Shown: one piece after another, positions 5,953-15,241 of the stretch
How the letters are laid out: every line of letters begins with the position of its first letter
Numbering within the stretch: the stretch's first letter is position 1
Source of the DNA: a virus
Reading direction: 5' to 3' (one strand)
DNA: 27,797 bases
Virus record (IMG/VR): IMGVR_UViG_3300029893_000056
Span: 1-27,797 of that record
The notes under the pieces: model-generated
The model's database searches: none
Told to the model about the DNA's origin: nothing
The model's input: the letters and a program-made list of their open reading frames with translations, nothing else
Program-made: the position numbers and the translations under genes

Positions 5953-6288
5953 TCAACCCCCCATCGTCAGGAATTGTCTAGCGTAGTAATGTGCATAATC
6001 GGACAAATGCGTATTAAGGTCAGTGTTAATCTCTTCAATGCTTTTTGCAGGCGCCTCCCACCAGTTCGTCTTGCCGGTAATAGCCCGGATCCGGCCAGCA
6101 AACCAAGATATGATCTGCCGCAGCGTGCCCGTGTTCGCGGGGCTTGCTAGCGCCTGGTCAAGCGTACGGGAACCTGTCTCGATGGCATTGATATTGCCCT
6201 CAATGCGATTATACGAAGTTGTGTCTAATGCGTCTTGTGGTGTCCAGTCTACTTTGGGCGTTATCCACCCGCTCGGTGCTCCGCTCAT
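5953..6288 (-). CDS. Small tail-tip/fibre-adaptor protein
   Basis: This 111-residue protein contains W-TPKVDWTPQDALDTTSYNRIEGNI, a pattern common near the N-termini of phage tail appendage proteins. A helical middle follows (IEEINTDLNTHLSDYAHYYARQ). The ATG at 6288 lies within the end of the upstream short gene (ATGA overlap) with GGGGGGTG seven bases before it. There are no transmembrane segments or enzymatic motifs. It probably links adhesins to the baseplate; the role is inferred from context. Confidence 0.6.
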   Translation of the reverse strand: MSGAPSGWITPKVDWTPQDALDTTSYNRIEGNINAIETGSRTLDQALASPANTGTLRQIISWFAGRIRAITGKTNWWEAPAKSIEEINTDLNTHLSDYAHYYARQFLTMGG

Positions 6289-6461
6289 CCGCTAACACCC
6301 CCCGTGCACACTGCCCAGTGCTCCTGGACAATGCGGGTTAACTCTTCATGGTCGGTGTCAAATATTGGTTCGCCCTGTTCGGTCTCCCCTACCTGTACCA
6401 ATGCCTGGAGTTTCTCGCCACAAGCGCAGGTAATATATGCAAAACTCTCGTTGATTTCCAC
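6285..6461 (-). CDS. Short cysteine-containing protein in the tail-tip cluster
   Basis: This short gene encodes 58 residues from a GTG at 6461 preceded by AGGAGGGATAGGC, and its TGA overlaps the ATG of the next gene as ATGA. The protein has Cys12 and Cys14 (ITCACGEKL) and a distal His48 and Cys52 (HWAVC), which could bind one metal ion; the rest is acidic. I know no named family. The strong ribosome site and exact coupling to both neighbours support translation. A role in tail assembly is only suggested by location. Confidence 0.65.
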   Translation of the reverse strand: MEINESFAYITCACGEKLQALVQVGETEQGEPIFDTDHEELTRIVQEHWAVCTGGVSG

Positions 6462-6472
6462 GCCTATCCCTC

Positions 6473-7669
6473 CTATACTCCGAATTCCGCGGATAGCAGT
6501 TCAAACGCGCCCTGCGCTGTTGCACCGTTGACATATCGCACACGCCAGTAACGGGTGACAATATCCACGGTCAGTTGTCGTGTTTCGCCTGCTGCTACAG
6601 CCACGCTGTGGCCCACCGGACTGCGCCAAGTGGTGGCATCCCTGGATTGCTCGATGAACAGCGTCCCGGCCTGGTCGGCGAAAGCGCGGGCCGTAACCCT
6701 GTTGCGGCGCGGGGTCGTGGTTATGTCCCTGGTAGTGCCGGTGAACGTCGCGCCAGCGGCAAGCGCAGTGGTGGAATCGGTGTATTGTGTCTGGATAGCT
6801 TGAATGTTACCGGTGGTCAGCGTTGAGGCTGTTGTAACGGTAGATACTGTTGATACTGTTCCTATCGTGCCGCCTACCGCTTGCATGGCTATGGCCTGAC
6901 TGCCTACTATCTGCCCGCGCCCGGCAGTAATCTCCGCCGTCAATTCTGCAATGTCCTGAACGGTTACAGCGTCAATAAACAATGTTGTGCTGCTGGCAGG
7001 TGCCGTAGCTAAGTTCCGGGCACGGATTTGGATAAAATACAGTTCGTTTGGGTCGGGAACAAGCCGCGACCGTACCGCGCTCAATGTCCGCACCGCGCTG
7101 CTGTCCGCGCCCCGGCTGTGGAAATACACTTCGTCGGGGAATAGTTCTAGCTCCGCAACGGCATAGCTGGCAGTAGTGGTAATTGTTACGCTTGCTGCCG
7201 TCCCCGCTGTGCCAGCATTGGCCGAATTATGCTTGCCGGTCGTTGCGGAAGTTCTGTCATACAGCCATTGCGCCAGCATCGTCCCTGCGGCATTAGTAAC
7301 TTCCAGGTAGAATTCCTGGTTAGCAATGCGCTGGGACAGCATAAAAATATACATGACGCGGAACGGGACAGTATAGGTCAGCAAGCTGCGGATAATGGTT
7401 TCCGTGTTGATGGTCGTACCGGTGGCTATGCTCAGCACACTGCCGGAAACTGTTACGGTGTGCCCGCTGCCGGTCTGTACTACCTGCCAGTTGGCAGGGT
7501 CAAGCGCACTGCCCGGAAAGTCGTCCCGCCACTTGCGCTGCATAGACGATATGTTCAGCGCCCCGCCATCGCCATGTGCTGGCTCATAGTCGTCCGCCCG
7601 CGGGTTAAAATATTGCGGGATTGGTCGTGATTCTGCGTCGAATTTAATGCTTTTTGTGTTGAACGGCAC
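6473..7669 (-). CDS. Tail-tip protein with lectin-like and discoidin-like beta domains
   Basis: This 398-residue protein appears to have three parts. Residues 45-245 start with WRDDFPGSALDPANWQ and continue with alternating Thr/Ser/Val strands, resembling concanavalin-like sugar-binding domains. Residues 250-285 are a low-complexity Thr/Val/Ser linker (VSTVSTVTTASTLTTG). Residues 290-398 form a beta-sandwich with SRDATTWRSP and a C-terminal RYWRVRYVNG motif. That last module is also found at the ends of other virion proteins here. The GTG at 7669 follows the upstream stop directly and has AGGTGG upstream. A role in host-surface binding is inferred. Confidence 0.65.
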   Translation of the reverse strand: MPFNTKSIKFDAESRPIPQYFNPRADDYEPAHGDGGALNISSMQRKWRDDFPGSALDPANWQVVQTGSGHTVTVSGSVLSIATGTTINTETIIRSLLTYTVPFRVMYIFMLSQRIANQEFYLEVTNAAGTMLAQWLYDRTSATTGKHNSANAGTAGTAASVTITTTASYAVAELELFPDEVYFHSRGADSSAVRTLSAVRSRLVPDPNELYFIQIRARNLATAPASSTTLFIDAVTVQDIAELTAEITAGRGQIVGSQAIAMQAVGGTIGTVSTVSTVTTASTLTTGNIQAIQTQYTDSTTALAAGATFTGTTRDITTTPRRNRVTARAFADQAGTLFIEQSRDATTWRSPVGHSVAVAAGETRQLTVDIVTRYWRVRYVNGATAQGAFELLSAEFGV

Positions 7670-7670
7670 T

Positions 7671-10600
7671 CTAAACCACCTTCCTTCCGCTCAAATTCCC
7701 TTGAAGCGCCCCTGCAAAGTCCAGTGCCTGCCGTACAAGGTAGTAGTGCGGTTTCGCGTCGAAGTCCGGCACTACCACCACATCGCCCAGCGTCAACGCA
7801 GGATTGCCGCGCCAGTCCACCTCCACATCCCGGCGCGGGTTGCGGTAGAAGCGCAGCAGGGTATCGGCTATGCGCTGTGCCATAGTAAGCGTCTGCACCA
7901 GCGGGTTGCCGGGGAATGTGTATTTCAGCACGCCATGCTCGCGGATGCTGGCAGCGTCCTGGGCTATGGCACGTTCTTTGTTTAGCACTTTCATCGGTCT
8001 GGCATTTATCACTAGAATAAACGTCCCTGCCGTCGGGCTGTAAACTGAAACATCGGCGCCCCAAGCATAGTAGGTCGCCGACGTTATCGTCGCTCCTGCC
8101 GGCGCGTCCACTAGGCTTGCCACAGCCTCAATGCTTGGCACGTGGTTGTAGTATACCGTCAGGGTCAGCGTCTGGCCTGCGGCGATAGGTACAGGCTCAT
8201 TGGAACGATGGACTTCCGTCACCACGTCTGGTCTCAGCGGTTGCGTGTCCACCTCGATGTAATTCGCCACCTCGCCCCAGCGCAACGGCTGGCTGCGGGT
8301 GAAGAAGCGGTCGGCGGTGATATTCTCAGATGCAACGAGTGCCGGGAACGAAGGCAGCAGGAACGCGCCCTGTCTAGCCAGCGCGGATGGGCCTTCTACC
8401 ACCACCCTGCCATCTCTATCACAGTACACCTGCCCCAGGCAGGCTTCGGCTATTTTGCGCAATGCTTCGCGGTGGCTCTGCGGATCGAACCAAGCGTAGG
8501 GTATGGCGTATCCCTGCAATTCTGTATCTACCAGGTATTCCGCCGCAGCTAGCCCAGCGTCTTGAAGCACCGCCACAGCCAGGTTGTACAGCGTCGTATT
8601 TACGGCCACTTGGCTGGCGGAATAGGTGCTGGTACGTAATAGCTCCATCCTGTCCCGCGCCGTAGTCTTGACGTAGCCCTCGCGCTCGTTGGTGTGCCAG
8701 TCGCCCGTCCAGAATGTGCCAAGTGGAACCATTTCTCCGGCTTGGTCTATTGTAACGGTTACGGCTGTATCTTCTATGCCCGCCGTGGCGGTCATGTCAG
8801 CGTTGGTTGCGAACGTCTGCCGCAGTTGTAGCCGGGCATTGGTCAGATCAGACACTGGCAGGGCGCCGCCGTTTAGAATAGACTGCCAACCCCGCCAGGT
8901 AGTACCGCCATCGGTGGATACGTTGGCCTCCATAGTGAACGATGTGCCTGTTGGAACAGATTCCTGCCAGTTGACTAGGATTGACAAAGGCCGCGCTGCG
9001 CTGCTGATGTCGTACACGGGGGACACCCTCTGCCCAGTAGGACGGTATATGCGCGTAGGTAGGTGGCCGTCGAAACGCAGTAGATAGGTTGTATTCGCGT
9101 CCACAGGCAACGGCGCGTTGCTTGCTACTCCTGCCGCGATCTCCGCGCCCGTCCTATCACGGTTAGAAATACGCGTATCGTCAATCAGCCCGCCCAGCTG
9201 TAGAGTGCTATCCGCCCTGCTGCCCAAGTAAGCGTTCTCGCCGAAGACCAGCGATGGTGCTGTCGCGCTCGACGCAACCACCGTGCCGTTGACAAGTAGC
9301 GCCACGCCCGCACTCGACCAGCACCACGCTATAGGGTACCAAGTATCCCTTACCCATGCCGTCGCACCTTGGATTTCAACCGTCGCCGTTCCCGTGCCGT
9401 ACCGCAGGGTCGGCAAGCCGTTAGTGGCAATGAGCACCTGCAAGTTCTGGTTTGCTGCGCCCGCACCGTCGAAGATGAACTGCTCGTTCACACCTGGGGA
9501 GCGTAGCAGGCGGACGTACTGCTCCACCGTCCCCGCCGTCGGCGACAGCACCCCCGCCGTGGGGAGGGTCAGGGTTTCGGGGGAGCGAGTGCCGGCAAGA
9601 GTCCAGGTGGTGGAATAGAGTTTGCGCTCGATTTGAACACAGTCCACATAGCACGTGCCGTTGTCGATAAGCTCGATAATGAGTCTGTAACTTCCAGCTT
9701 CACGATCCTGCGAAAGCACATACAACTGCCATGATCCGTCAAGCGTCAGCGTAGGCCCGTATACTGAACCCGCCCCACCAGAATAATTGTGAAGCCTAGC
9801 TCGAACTCTCGCCCCTACGGTTCCCTTCACCCGAAAAGAAGCAGTCTGCAGCTTCACTTCTTGCCATCTGGCAACTTCTTCAAACAACCAACAAATAACA
9901 CCGGCACTCTTAGTCATTCTGGCTGAGTATGAATCGTCGTATCCATTCGTCGAATCAGCAACAACGGTGTTTCCTGAGTCAACCTGTACTAACCATCCGA
10001 CTAGACCACTTTTGAATGAGGAATTAGGAGCAAGGTTCGTCGTCCCCTCCTCCACTATCTGCGCTCCTGGAACACCGAACCTGCCCGTCTCGAAGCGGGG
10101 CGTACCCGGCGGCACTAGGCTGCCCTCCGAGCGGTACGCATCCGAAGCGCGGCTGAACGCCGGCCCCGGCACGGAAGCCAGCTCAAGCCTGCCGTCCGGC
10201 AATGCAACCACGTTGTCCAGCGTCCCGGCGGTTACGTCGTCCTGCACGGTGAAGGAATCCGCAACTCCCAGCCACGCCCGCACCCGTCTATTCGGCTTCA
10301 GCAGACCGCGCAAGGGAGAGGCCGGATTACCGGCATCGAAGCGGTGGTCAATGTTCTGCAAGTGCAACTCGAGCTCGTTCGCGCTGATGTTCCCGACCGG
10401 CAAAGCGGCCTGGCCGACTTCGCGCTCCTCCAATAGCGAAAGGGAAACGATTTGTTCGCCGTCGTAGGTCTCCTGGATGCTAGTGAAAAATTCCAATATC
10501 TTCGCCTGCCGCCCAGGATGCGACCAGCGGCGGATCTCCAATTCCTGCCGCGCCACGTCCACTACAGCAGTAATTTCCTTTGTCCACGCCATGAGCGTAT

Positions 10601-11072
10601 TGCCTGTTACATTTTCGGTATGCAGCAGTGTATTTGCCGCGTCATACAGCCGAATAACGAAATCCACCGGCCATTCACCACGTTTGCTGTCGCTGCTAAC
10701 CGACAAGCTCCAAATCGGCCTCGCGGCATGGGTGATTGTCAGGGTAGGGAAGGGAGAAACAAACGTACCATCCGCCGCCGCAAGCTGGCTGCCCCACCAG
10801 CCCATCTGCGCCGTGGCTGCTTCTGCTGCTGATGGCGCAGGGTGGTATGTGCCGTCTAAGACGGTACTGCCGTCCAGGCTGGCATACTTATAGCTGGCTT
10901 CAGCCAGGCCGTCGGCGGTTTGGGCGGGGTAACTCACGTTGGCAAGTTCGTTTGCGGTAACCTGGATAGACTGGTCCACGAAAGGTGCTGTAAAATCCAC
11001 CGTACAGCGTCCGTACACCCGCCGTTCATCGGCGCGTATTTGTTCTAGGTAAGCGGCAGATACTGGATACAC
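7671..11072 (-). CDS. Tail hub/baseplate protein with inserted carbohydrate-binding and LamG-like domains
   Basis: About 1133 residues. The N-terminal 275 residues and C-terminal part from about 690 look like tail-hub (gp27/Tal-like) material; the C-terminus has repeated conserved beta segments such as VEVDWRGNPALTLGDVVVVPDF. Between them lies a CBM-like sandwich at about 345-485 (TTNLAPNSSFKSGLVGW, CYVDCVQIERK), introduced by the phage-typical FSRASDAYRSEG and VPPGTPRFE pattern. A LamG-like domain follows at about 500-670 (GTVEQYVRLLR, NAYLGSRADSTLQLGGLIDD, TTYLLRFDGH). I prefer the GTG at 11072 because GAGGAGG is correctly spaced from it; the GTG at 11078 would abut the ribosome site. It probably forms the central tail tip and contacts cell-wall glycans. 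Confidence 0.75.
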   Translation of the reverse strand: MYPVSAAYLEQIRADERRVYGRCTVDFTAPFVDQSIQVTANELANVSYPAQTADGLAEASYKYASLDGSTVLDGTYHPAPSAAEAATAQMGWWGSQLAAADGTFVSPFPTLTITHAARPIWSLSVSSDSKRGEWPVDFVIRLYDAANTLLHTENVTGNTLMAWTKEITAVVDVARQELEIRRWSHPGRQAKILEFFTSIQETYDGEQIVSLSLLEEREVGQAALPVGNISANELELHLQNIDHRFDAGNPASPLRGLLKPNRRVRAWLGVADSFTVQDDVTAGTLDNVVALPDGRLELASVPGPAFSRASDAYRSEGSLVPPGTPRFETGRFGVPGAQIVEEGTTNLAPNSSFKSGLVGWLVQVDSGNTVVADSTNGYDDSYSARMTKSAGVICWLFEEVARWQEVKLQTASFRVKGTVGARVRARLHNYSGGAGSVYGPTLTLDGSWQLYVLSQDREAGSYRLIIELIDNGTCYVDCVQIERKLYSTTWTLAGTRSPETLTLPTAGVLSPTAGTVEQYVRLLRSPGVNEQFIFDGAGAANQNLQVLIATNGLPTLRYGTGTATVEIQGATAWVRDTWYPIAWCWSSAGVALLVNGTVVASSATAPSLVFGENAYLGSRADSTLQLGGLIDDTRISNRDRTGAEIAAGVASNAPLPVDANTTYLLRFDGHLPTRIYRPTGQRVSPVYDISSAARPLSILVNWQESVPTGTSFTMEANVSTDGGTTWRGWQSILNGGALPVSDLTNARLQLRQTFATNADMTATAGIEDTAVTVTIDQAGEMVPLGTFWTGDWHTNEREGYVKTTARDRMELLRTSTYSASQVAVNTTLYNLAVAVLQDAGLAAAEYLVDTELQGYAIPYAWFDPQSHREALRKIAEACLGQVYCDRDGRVVVEGPSALARQGAFLLPSFPALVASENITADRFFTRSQPLRWGEVANYIEVDTQPLRPDVVTEVHRSNEPVPIAAGQTLTLTVYYNHVPSIEAVASLVDAPAGATITSATYYAWGADVSVYSPTAGTFILVINARPMKVLNKERAIAQDAASIREHGVLKYTFPGNPLVQTLTMAQRIADTLLRFYRNPRRDVEVDWRGNPALTLGDVVVVPDFDAKPHYYLVRQALDFAGALQGNLSGRKVV

Positions 11073-11090
11073 AGCCACCCCTCCTCTCCA

Positions 11091-11117
11091 AAAGAAAAGA
11101 GCCGAATTTTCGGCTCT
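11091..11117 (-). terminator. Intrinsic terminator downstream of the lipoprotein gene
   Basis: The minus strand reads AGAGCCGAA, a two-base centre, TTCGGCTCT, then TTTCTTTT: a nine-pair stem followed by a U-rich run. It lies 40 bases after the lipoprotein stop and just before the hub ribosome site, so it can end the lipoprotein transcript. Confidence 0.85.
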
Positions 11118-11157
11118 ACGAAGTTATAAATTTGCATAGCTAAATTTGCATGGCTAT

Positions 11158-11607
11158 TCACCATGCGTAGTAAGGCAGTTCTATTCGCTCTTCTCCTCCG
11201 CCCGGCTTGCCGTAGACTTTTACAAGGTCTAAACCCAATCCTGTTTCTGATTCAATATCCTTGGCCCAGCTTTCTACTGCCAAACCTATCGTTTTTGCGG
11301 CGCGTTTTGTGTCAGCATCAATTTCAGCAAACATAAACATTTCAATAATTACCATAAAAACATTTTTCTCCGCATCCTTATACACGCCAGCAGCCATAAT
11401 GAGAGGATACCAGCTTGTGGCATATTTGCTGCCCTGAGGGCCGCCACCGTAATTAAGCCACAAGTATTCGGTTAGCTTCTTTGACAGTTCTAAGTCCGCT
11501 TCCCATTTGTAGGCAGGTTCACGGGCAGTGTCAGTAGCAACGGGGCCGCCACATCCAACCACAACCACAAGCGATAACACCAAAAAGAAAACTAACGCAA
11601 GCTTCAC
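11158..11607 (-). CDS. Phage-encoded lipoprotein (moron-like)
   Basis: From the GTG at 11607 this encodes 149 residues. I chose that start because GGAG lies eight bases upstream and it gives a textbook lipoprotein signal: Met-Lys, a hydrophobic stretch (LALVFFLVLSLVVVVG) and lipobox VVGC with Cys19. The mature part is soluble, helical and mildly acidic, with no enzyme motif. The gene interrupts the tail cluster between a small tail protein and the hub. It has its own terminator downstream and an AT-rich promoter-like region upstream, the arrangement of a moron. Surface-exposed phage lipoproteins such as Ltp of TP-J34 block superinfection; a similar role is plausible but is inference. It could also serve host fitness. 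Confidence 0.75.
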   Translation of the reverse strand: MKLALVFFLVLSLVVVVGCGGPVATDTAREPAYKWEADLELSKKLTEYLWLNYGGGPQGSKYATSWYPLIMAAGVYKDAEKNVFMVIIEMFMFAEIDADTKRAAKTIGLAVESWAKDIESETGLGLDLVKVYGKPGGGEERIELPYYAW

Positions 11608-11638
11608 AGGAAACACTCCTTTTCGTGGGAATACTATT

Positions 11639-11644
11639 ATTATA
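11639..11644 (-). promoter_or_regulatory. Candidate -10 box for the lipoprotein gene
   Basis: The minus strand contains TATAAT inside an AT-rich tract about 30 bases upstream of the lipoprotein start. The hexamer 17 bases further upstream (TAACTA) is a poor -35 match and there is no TGN extension, so activity is uncertain. Confidence 0.35.
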
Positions 11645-11674
11645 TTATTCGCAGCCGGCGTTAGTTATCCCTGC

Positions 11675-12019
11675 TTATTGCTCAATTAATCCGATGCGCA
11701 CACCCTGCCAGTACCGTACCCCGCCAACTGTATACCAAGCTGATTCGCTTATATCACCGGTATAAACCGTTATTACTTTTTCTCCACCCTGCGGGTCAGG
11801 ATAACGTAGCGTATGAAACACCCGTGATTCCAGGTTGTTCAGTATCGCTTCCAACTCAGACCCGGAAATAAGTTCATACTCCAGGGTAACAGCCCGCTTA
11901 ATGGCAACGATTTCCATTGTCATCCTGCCTGAACTTGTCCGCTCCGCCCGACTAATGCGGTGGATGCCGATGTCCAGCTTGCTTGGGTCAGCTATACGCA
12001 CGCCGTTAAGCCACACCAT
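11675..12019 (-). CDS. Small tail protein after the tape measure (DUF6711-like)
   Basis: This 114-residue protein sits immediately after the tape measure gene (stop at 12023, start at 12019). GGAGGTG in the end of that gene serves as ribosome site. The sequence MVWLNGVRIADPSKLDIGIHR, then a strand-rich centre and a closing YWQGVRIGLIEQ, is typical of small beta-rich proteins encoded at this position in Gram-positive siphoviruses, annotated as DUF6711. The family name is from memory. It probably joins the tail tube to the tip complex. No enzymatic residues are seen. Confidence 0.65.
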   Translation of the reverse strand: MVWLNGVRIADPSKLDIGIHRISRAERTSSGRMTMEIVAIKRAVTLEYELISGSELEAILNNLESRVFHTLRYPDPQGGEKVITVYTGDISESAWYTVGGVRYWQGVRIGLIEQ

Positions 12020-12022
12020 ATG

Positions 12023-15000
12023 TTACACCTCCGCCAGCCGTATTACCGACACGCCCAGCCGCTGCCCTTCACGGATTAAGGCAGGCAGGAGAGCACGACC
12101 AACCCGCATGGTGTCGAATTCTATTACGGCTTCCTGCCGTTGTCCCTCACGGCCCTGCTCAACACGGGCCACCCGGATGGCGTCGCGCATGGCAGCATAG
12201 ACTGCCTGGTATATCGTGTCTGCGTCTTGCTGATAGCCCGCCGCTGGATTAAATCTTTCCGGCACTACTGCTTCACCCTGATGCAGGAATGCTAACATGT
12301 CCCTGGGAACCAAGTTAATACCTCTCGCAAACCCCGGTACTCCCAAAGAGCGCAACAGCGATTCCTGCCCTGCTTTGGACATCCCCGCGAACGCGGGATT
12401 TGCGATAACCGACTGCGCGTGGGGAGATAAACCTGTTGTGGGGATCGTAACAGCAGCAGGAGCAGTAACCGCAGGAGCGGCAGGAATTTTCGGCTGAGGC
12501 ACCGTAATTTGCAAAGCGTTCTCAATCTCCCGGACCATGCTCCTCAGATTGCCCTCCATCCCTTTCATGCCGTCCAGGAGTTTCTCGATAAGGCTCTTGC
12601 CCATAGTGCTCATGCCAGGCAGAAGCGCATTGAGAGGATCAGTAATGTTTTTACCGATATTTTCACCTGCGCCACGCACCAGGTGCGCGTTGTTTTCTAC
12701 CCCCTGCACCATACCAACGGCAATTCCCTGGCCGAAGTCCATCATCAGGCCGGACGGAGAGGAAATACGGAACAACCGTTTGACAGGGTTAATGAAGTTA
12801 TTCGTAAAGAAATCGCTTACTCGACTGTTAAGCGTGCCTGCCCAGCTGTTGATGCCATTCCATAAGCCGGCGATAATGTCCGCTCCCCAGGTTCTTGCTT
12901 TCGCCGGGATGCCGCGGATATATTCCCACAGAAGTTCAAGCGTTCTTTCGGTATCTGTCCTCAGTGTTCTGGCTCTAGTAACAACTGCTTCTTTGATGTT
13001 GTCCCATAACTCCTCGGCTCTGCGCTTAATCGTGTCCCAGGTTCTGCTGATTGTAGTAACAAGTGTATTCCAGTTCTCCTTTATCCAGCCTATAACCGTT
13101 TCTACTGGTTTCCAAACAGCGGTTTTAATTGCTTCCCATTTCTCGCCAGCCCAAGTCTTAATTTTGTCCCATGTCTCGACCAGCCAGGTTGAAACTGCAC
13201 CCCATTTTTCTTTTGTCCAAGCACTGATACTATCCCAGTTAAGCGCTACGGCAATTGCAACAGCAGTAATTGCAGCAATCACCCAACCGATAGGCCCCAA
13301 GGCAATAAACCAGGCCGCAGCCATCTTTGCCGCATTCGCCAGGGCCATAATGCCCATCCAAATCCATTTTCCAACAATGATCGCAAATACCGGAATTTGT
13401 GCTGCCAAGCTGGCAAGAGCTTGCACTTTTTGCACTAACCAGGCTCCAGCAACTTTAGCGGCATTTATTACAGCCTGTATGCCCAGCCAGGCCCATTTAG
13501 CCCCGGCAAGCGCCAATTGACCAATAACTGTAGCACCGTGAGCGATAGCTGCTGCTGCTTTCACTGCCCACGCGCCGGCAACTTTAGCGGCGTTTATTAC
13601 AGCCGCAGTGCCCAATATGCCGTACTTATAAATGAGTTCTCCCACCTTCACCAGGAGAACGCCGGAAATAATATAGCCGATAGTTTCCAGCACCGGCTTT
13701 GCTTTTTCCATCGCCATAGTAACCGCGTCCCATTTCTTGGCCAGTTCATCGAGCGGGCCAACAGCCTGTGCCACCGCGTCTTGCTGTTGCTGTATTTGGC
13801 CGGCTACATCAATAGCAGGAACAATCATCTCCGGCAACGCCATCGCAGCAGCTGCCGCTGCGCCTGCGCCTGCCATCTCTTCCTGAAGCGTATGCACCTG
13901 GTCAAACGCCATGATATTTTTGCCCGCTGCTTTAGCTGCCTTCTCTGTTGCGTCACCCAGCGCATCCTGTGCGTTGGCCGCCGTCTCACCAGATTTTGTA
14001 ACGGCCTGTGCCTGCTTCGCCGTCTCCCTTGCGGCCTTGCTTGCAACAGCTATACTGTCAGCATAAGCATAAATGCGCTGAGATACGGCTCTAAACGATG
14101 GAATGAGCAACCCTAAAACACCGATAATTGCACCTACCATGCGGATCATAAAAACACTGACAGCAGCTATGCCGCCGCCCGCATCAGCCCAGGCGCGGTA
14201 GATGACGTAAGCGGCAAGAGCAACAGCAGCGCCCTTAATCATAAACGGCCCCAGCGCCAGAACTGCGCTCCATATCGCTATAGCAACTTTAATAAACGCC
14301 GGGAGAAGCGCACCGGCTATAGCACCGGCAAGGCCGATAACCGCCAGGTGTATTTCCGGCGTGAATGTACGGCTTAAAATATTACGTATTCCTTCAGCTG
14401 GTGTTGCTGCCTGCCTTATTTCATCAGCTAGGCCGCCAAATGCTTTACCCAGCCCTTCAACAAGCCCCTTGATATTAAACGCTTCGATAAGATACTGTCC
14501 GGTAGCACGTGAAAGCACTCGTATCTGGTCTTTGGCTGTGCTCCAAAGGCCGATCATGGTCTTACTCTGCACTTCCATAGCGCCGCCGAAGTCTTTTGTC
14601 ATGCCCTGCAGAATAGCGCTAATACCAACAGTGGCCGGAATCATGCGTCGTTCAACCATCTTCATCGCTTCAGGAACGCTAACCCCTATTGCTTCTGCTA
14701 AGTACTCCCACGCAGGAATACCAACATCAGTTAACTGTACTGTTAACTCCTCAGCGGCAACCACGCCTCTGGCTCGCATCTGCCCTAAAGCACGAATTAC
14801 GCGGTCAATTTCGACGGCACCGCCGCCCATCGCAGCCACCGCATCGCCGACGCTGTGCATGATTGGAATCACATCTTCGGCCTGGAAACCAAAAGCCAGC
14901 AGCCTACGGCTGGCATCAATTAGTCCCGGCATTTCAAATGGCGTAACAGCGGCAAAGCGGTCCAGTTCCTCCAAAAATGCTCTTGCTTTCTCGCCGCTCT

Positions 15001-15238
15001 TGAGTAGTGTGGTAAAGGCGATCTCTGTCTGCTCCCACTCGGCGGCCATCTTAACGGCAGCGCCACCGGCGGCAACAGCGGCAGCACCAAGAACAGCTAG
15101 CGAAGCGGCAATGACCTCGGATGCTCCAGCAGCAGCATCGGCAGTTTTCTTTAGTTGTTCCCGCGATTTTTCCAGTTCTTTCCTAAACTGCTCTGTTTTA
15201 GCCATAAGACGGACAATAAGAGTTCCTGCCGTTGCCAA
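12023..15238 (-). CDS. Tape measure protein
   Basis: This 1071-residue protein sets tail length. The N-terminal 250 residues match the tape-measure N-terminal domain: a coiled coil (RLMAKTEQFRKELEKSREQL), then FTTLLKSGEKARAFLEELDRFAAVTPFEM and later GVVAAEELTVQLTDVGIPAWEYL. Several hydrophobic helical segments follow (300-400 and 530-680), including a 43-residue tandem repeat. A Trp-rich periodic helical zone (about 675-760, WDKIKTWAGEKWEAIKT-like units) comes next, then the common NPVKRLFRISSPSGLMMDFGQGI motif near 820. The TTG start at 15238 follows AAGGAGG by nine bases. The order chaperone, tape measure, distal tail fits the usual siphovirus layout. It is well within the usual length range. 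Confidence 0.93.
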   Translation of the reverse strand: MATAGTLIVRLMAKTEQFRKELEKSREQLKKTADAAAGASEVIAASLAVLGAAAVAAGGAAVKMAAEWEQTEIAFTTLLKSGEKARAFLEELDRFAAVTPFEMPGLIDASRRLLAFGFQAEDVIPIMHSVGDAVAAMGGGAVEIDRVIRALGQMRARGVVAAEELTVQLTDVGIPAWEYLAEAIGVSVPEAMKMVERRMIPATVGISAILQGMTKDFGGAMEVQSKTMIGLWSTAKDQIRVLSRATGQYLIEAFNIKGLVEGLGKAFGGLADEIRQAATPAEGIRNILSRTFTPEIHLAVIGLAGAIAGALLPAFIKVAIAIWSAVLALGPFMIKGAAVALAAYVIYRAWADAGGGIAAVSVFMIRMVGAIIGVLGLLIPSFRAVSQRIYAYADSIAVASKAARETAKQAQAVTKSGETAANAQDALGDATEKAAKAAGKNIMAFDQVHTLQEEMAGAGAAAAAAMALPEMIVPAIDVAGQIQQQQDAVAQAVGPLDELAKKWDAVTMAMEKAKPVLETIGYIISGVLLVKVGELIYKYGILGTAAVINAAKVAGAWAVKAAAAIAHGATVIGQLALAGAKWAWLGIQAVINAAKVAGAWLVQKVQALASLAAQIPVFAIIVGKWIWMGIMALANAAKMAAAWFIALGPIGWVIAAITAVAIAVALNWDSISAWTKEKWGAVSTWLVETWDKIKTWAGEKWEAIKTAVWKPVETVIGWIKENWNTLVTTISRTWDTIKRRAEELWDNIKEAVVTRARTLRTDTERTLELLWEYIRGIPAKARTWGADIIAGLWNGINSWAGTLNSRVSDFFTNNFINPVKRLFRISSPSGLMMDFGQGIAVGMVQGVENNAHLVRGAGENIGKNITDPLNALLPGMSTMGKSLIEKLLDGMKGMEGNLRSMVREIENALQITVPQPKIPAAPAVTAPAAVTIPTTGLSPHAQSVIANPAFAGMSKAGQESLLRSLGVPGFARGINLVPRDMLAFLHQGEAVVPERFNPAAGYQQDADTIYQAVYAAMRDAIRVARVEQGREGQRQEAVIEFDTMRVGRALLPALIREGQRLGVSVIRLAEV
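13310..13603 (-). repeat. In-frame 129-bp tandem repeat within the tape measure gene
   Basis: Two full 129-base units (43 codons) and a partial third encode AVINAAKVAGAW at matching positions, ending in GAKWAWLGIQ and VGKWIWMGIM; the third begins ALANAAKMAAAW. The first 28 bases of units one and two are almost identical at the DNA level (around 13450 and 13579), so the duplication is fairly recent. Confidence 0.75.
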
Positions 15239-15241
15239 TGT

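Noticed and set aside
6358-6561. 67-codon minus-strand frame overlapping the tail-tip genes
   Set aside because: The 58-residue frame at 6285-6461 has the strong ribosome site and ATGA coupling; this one has neither.
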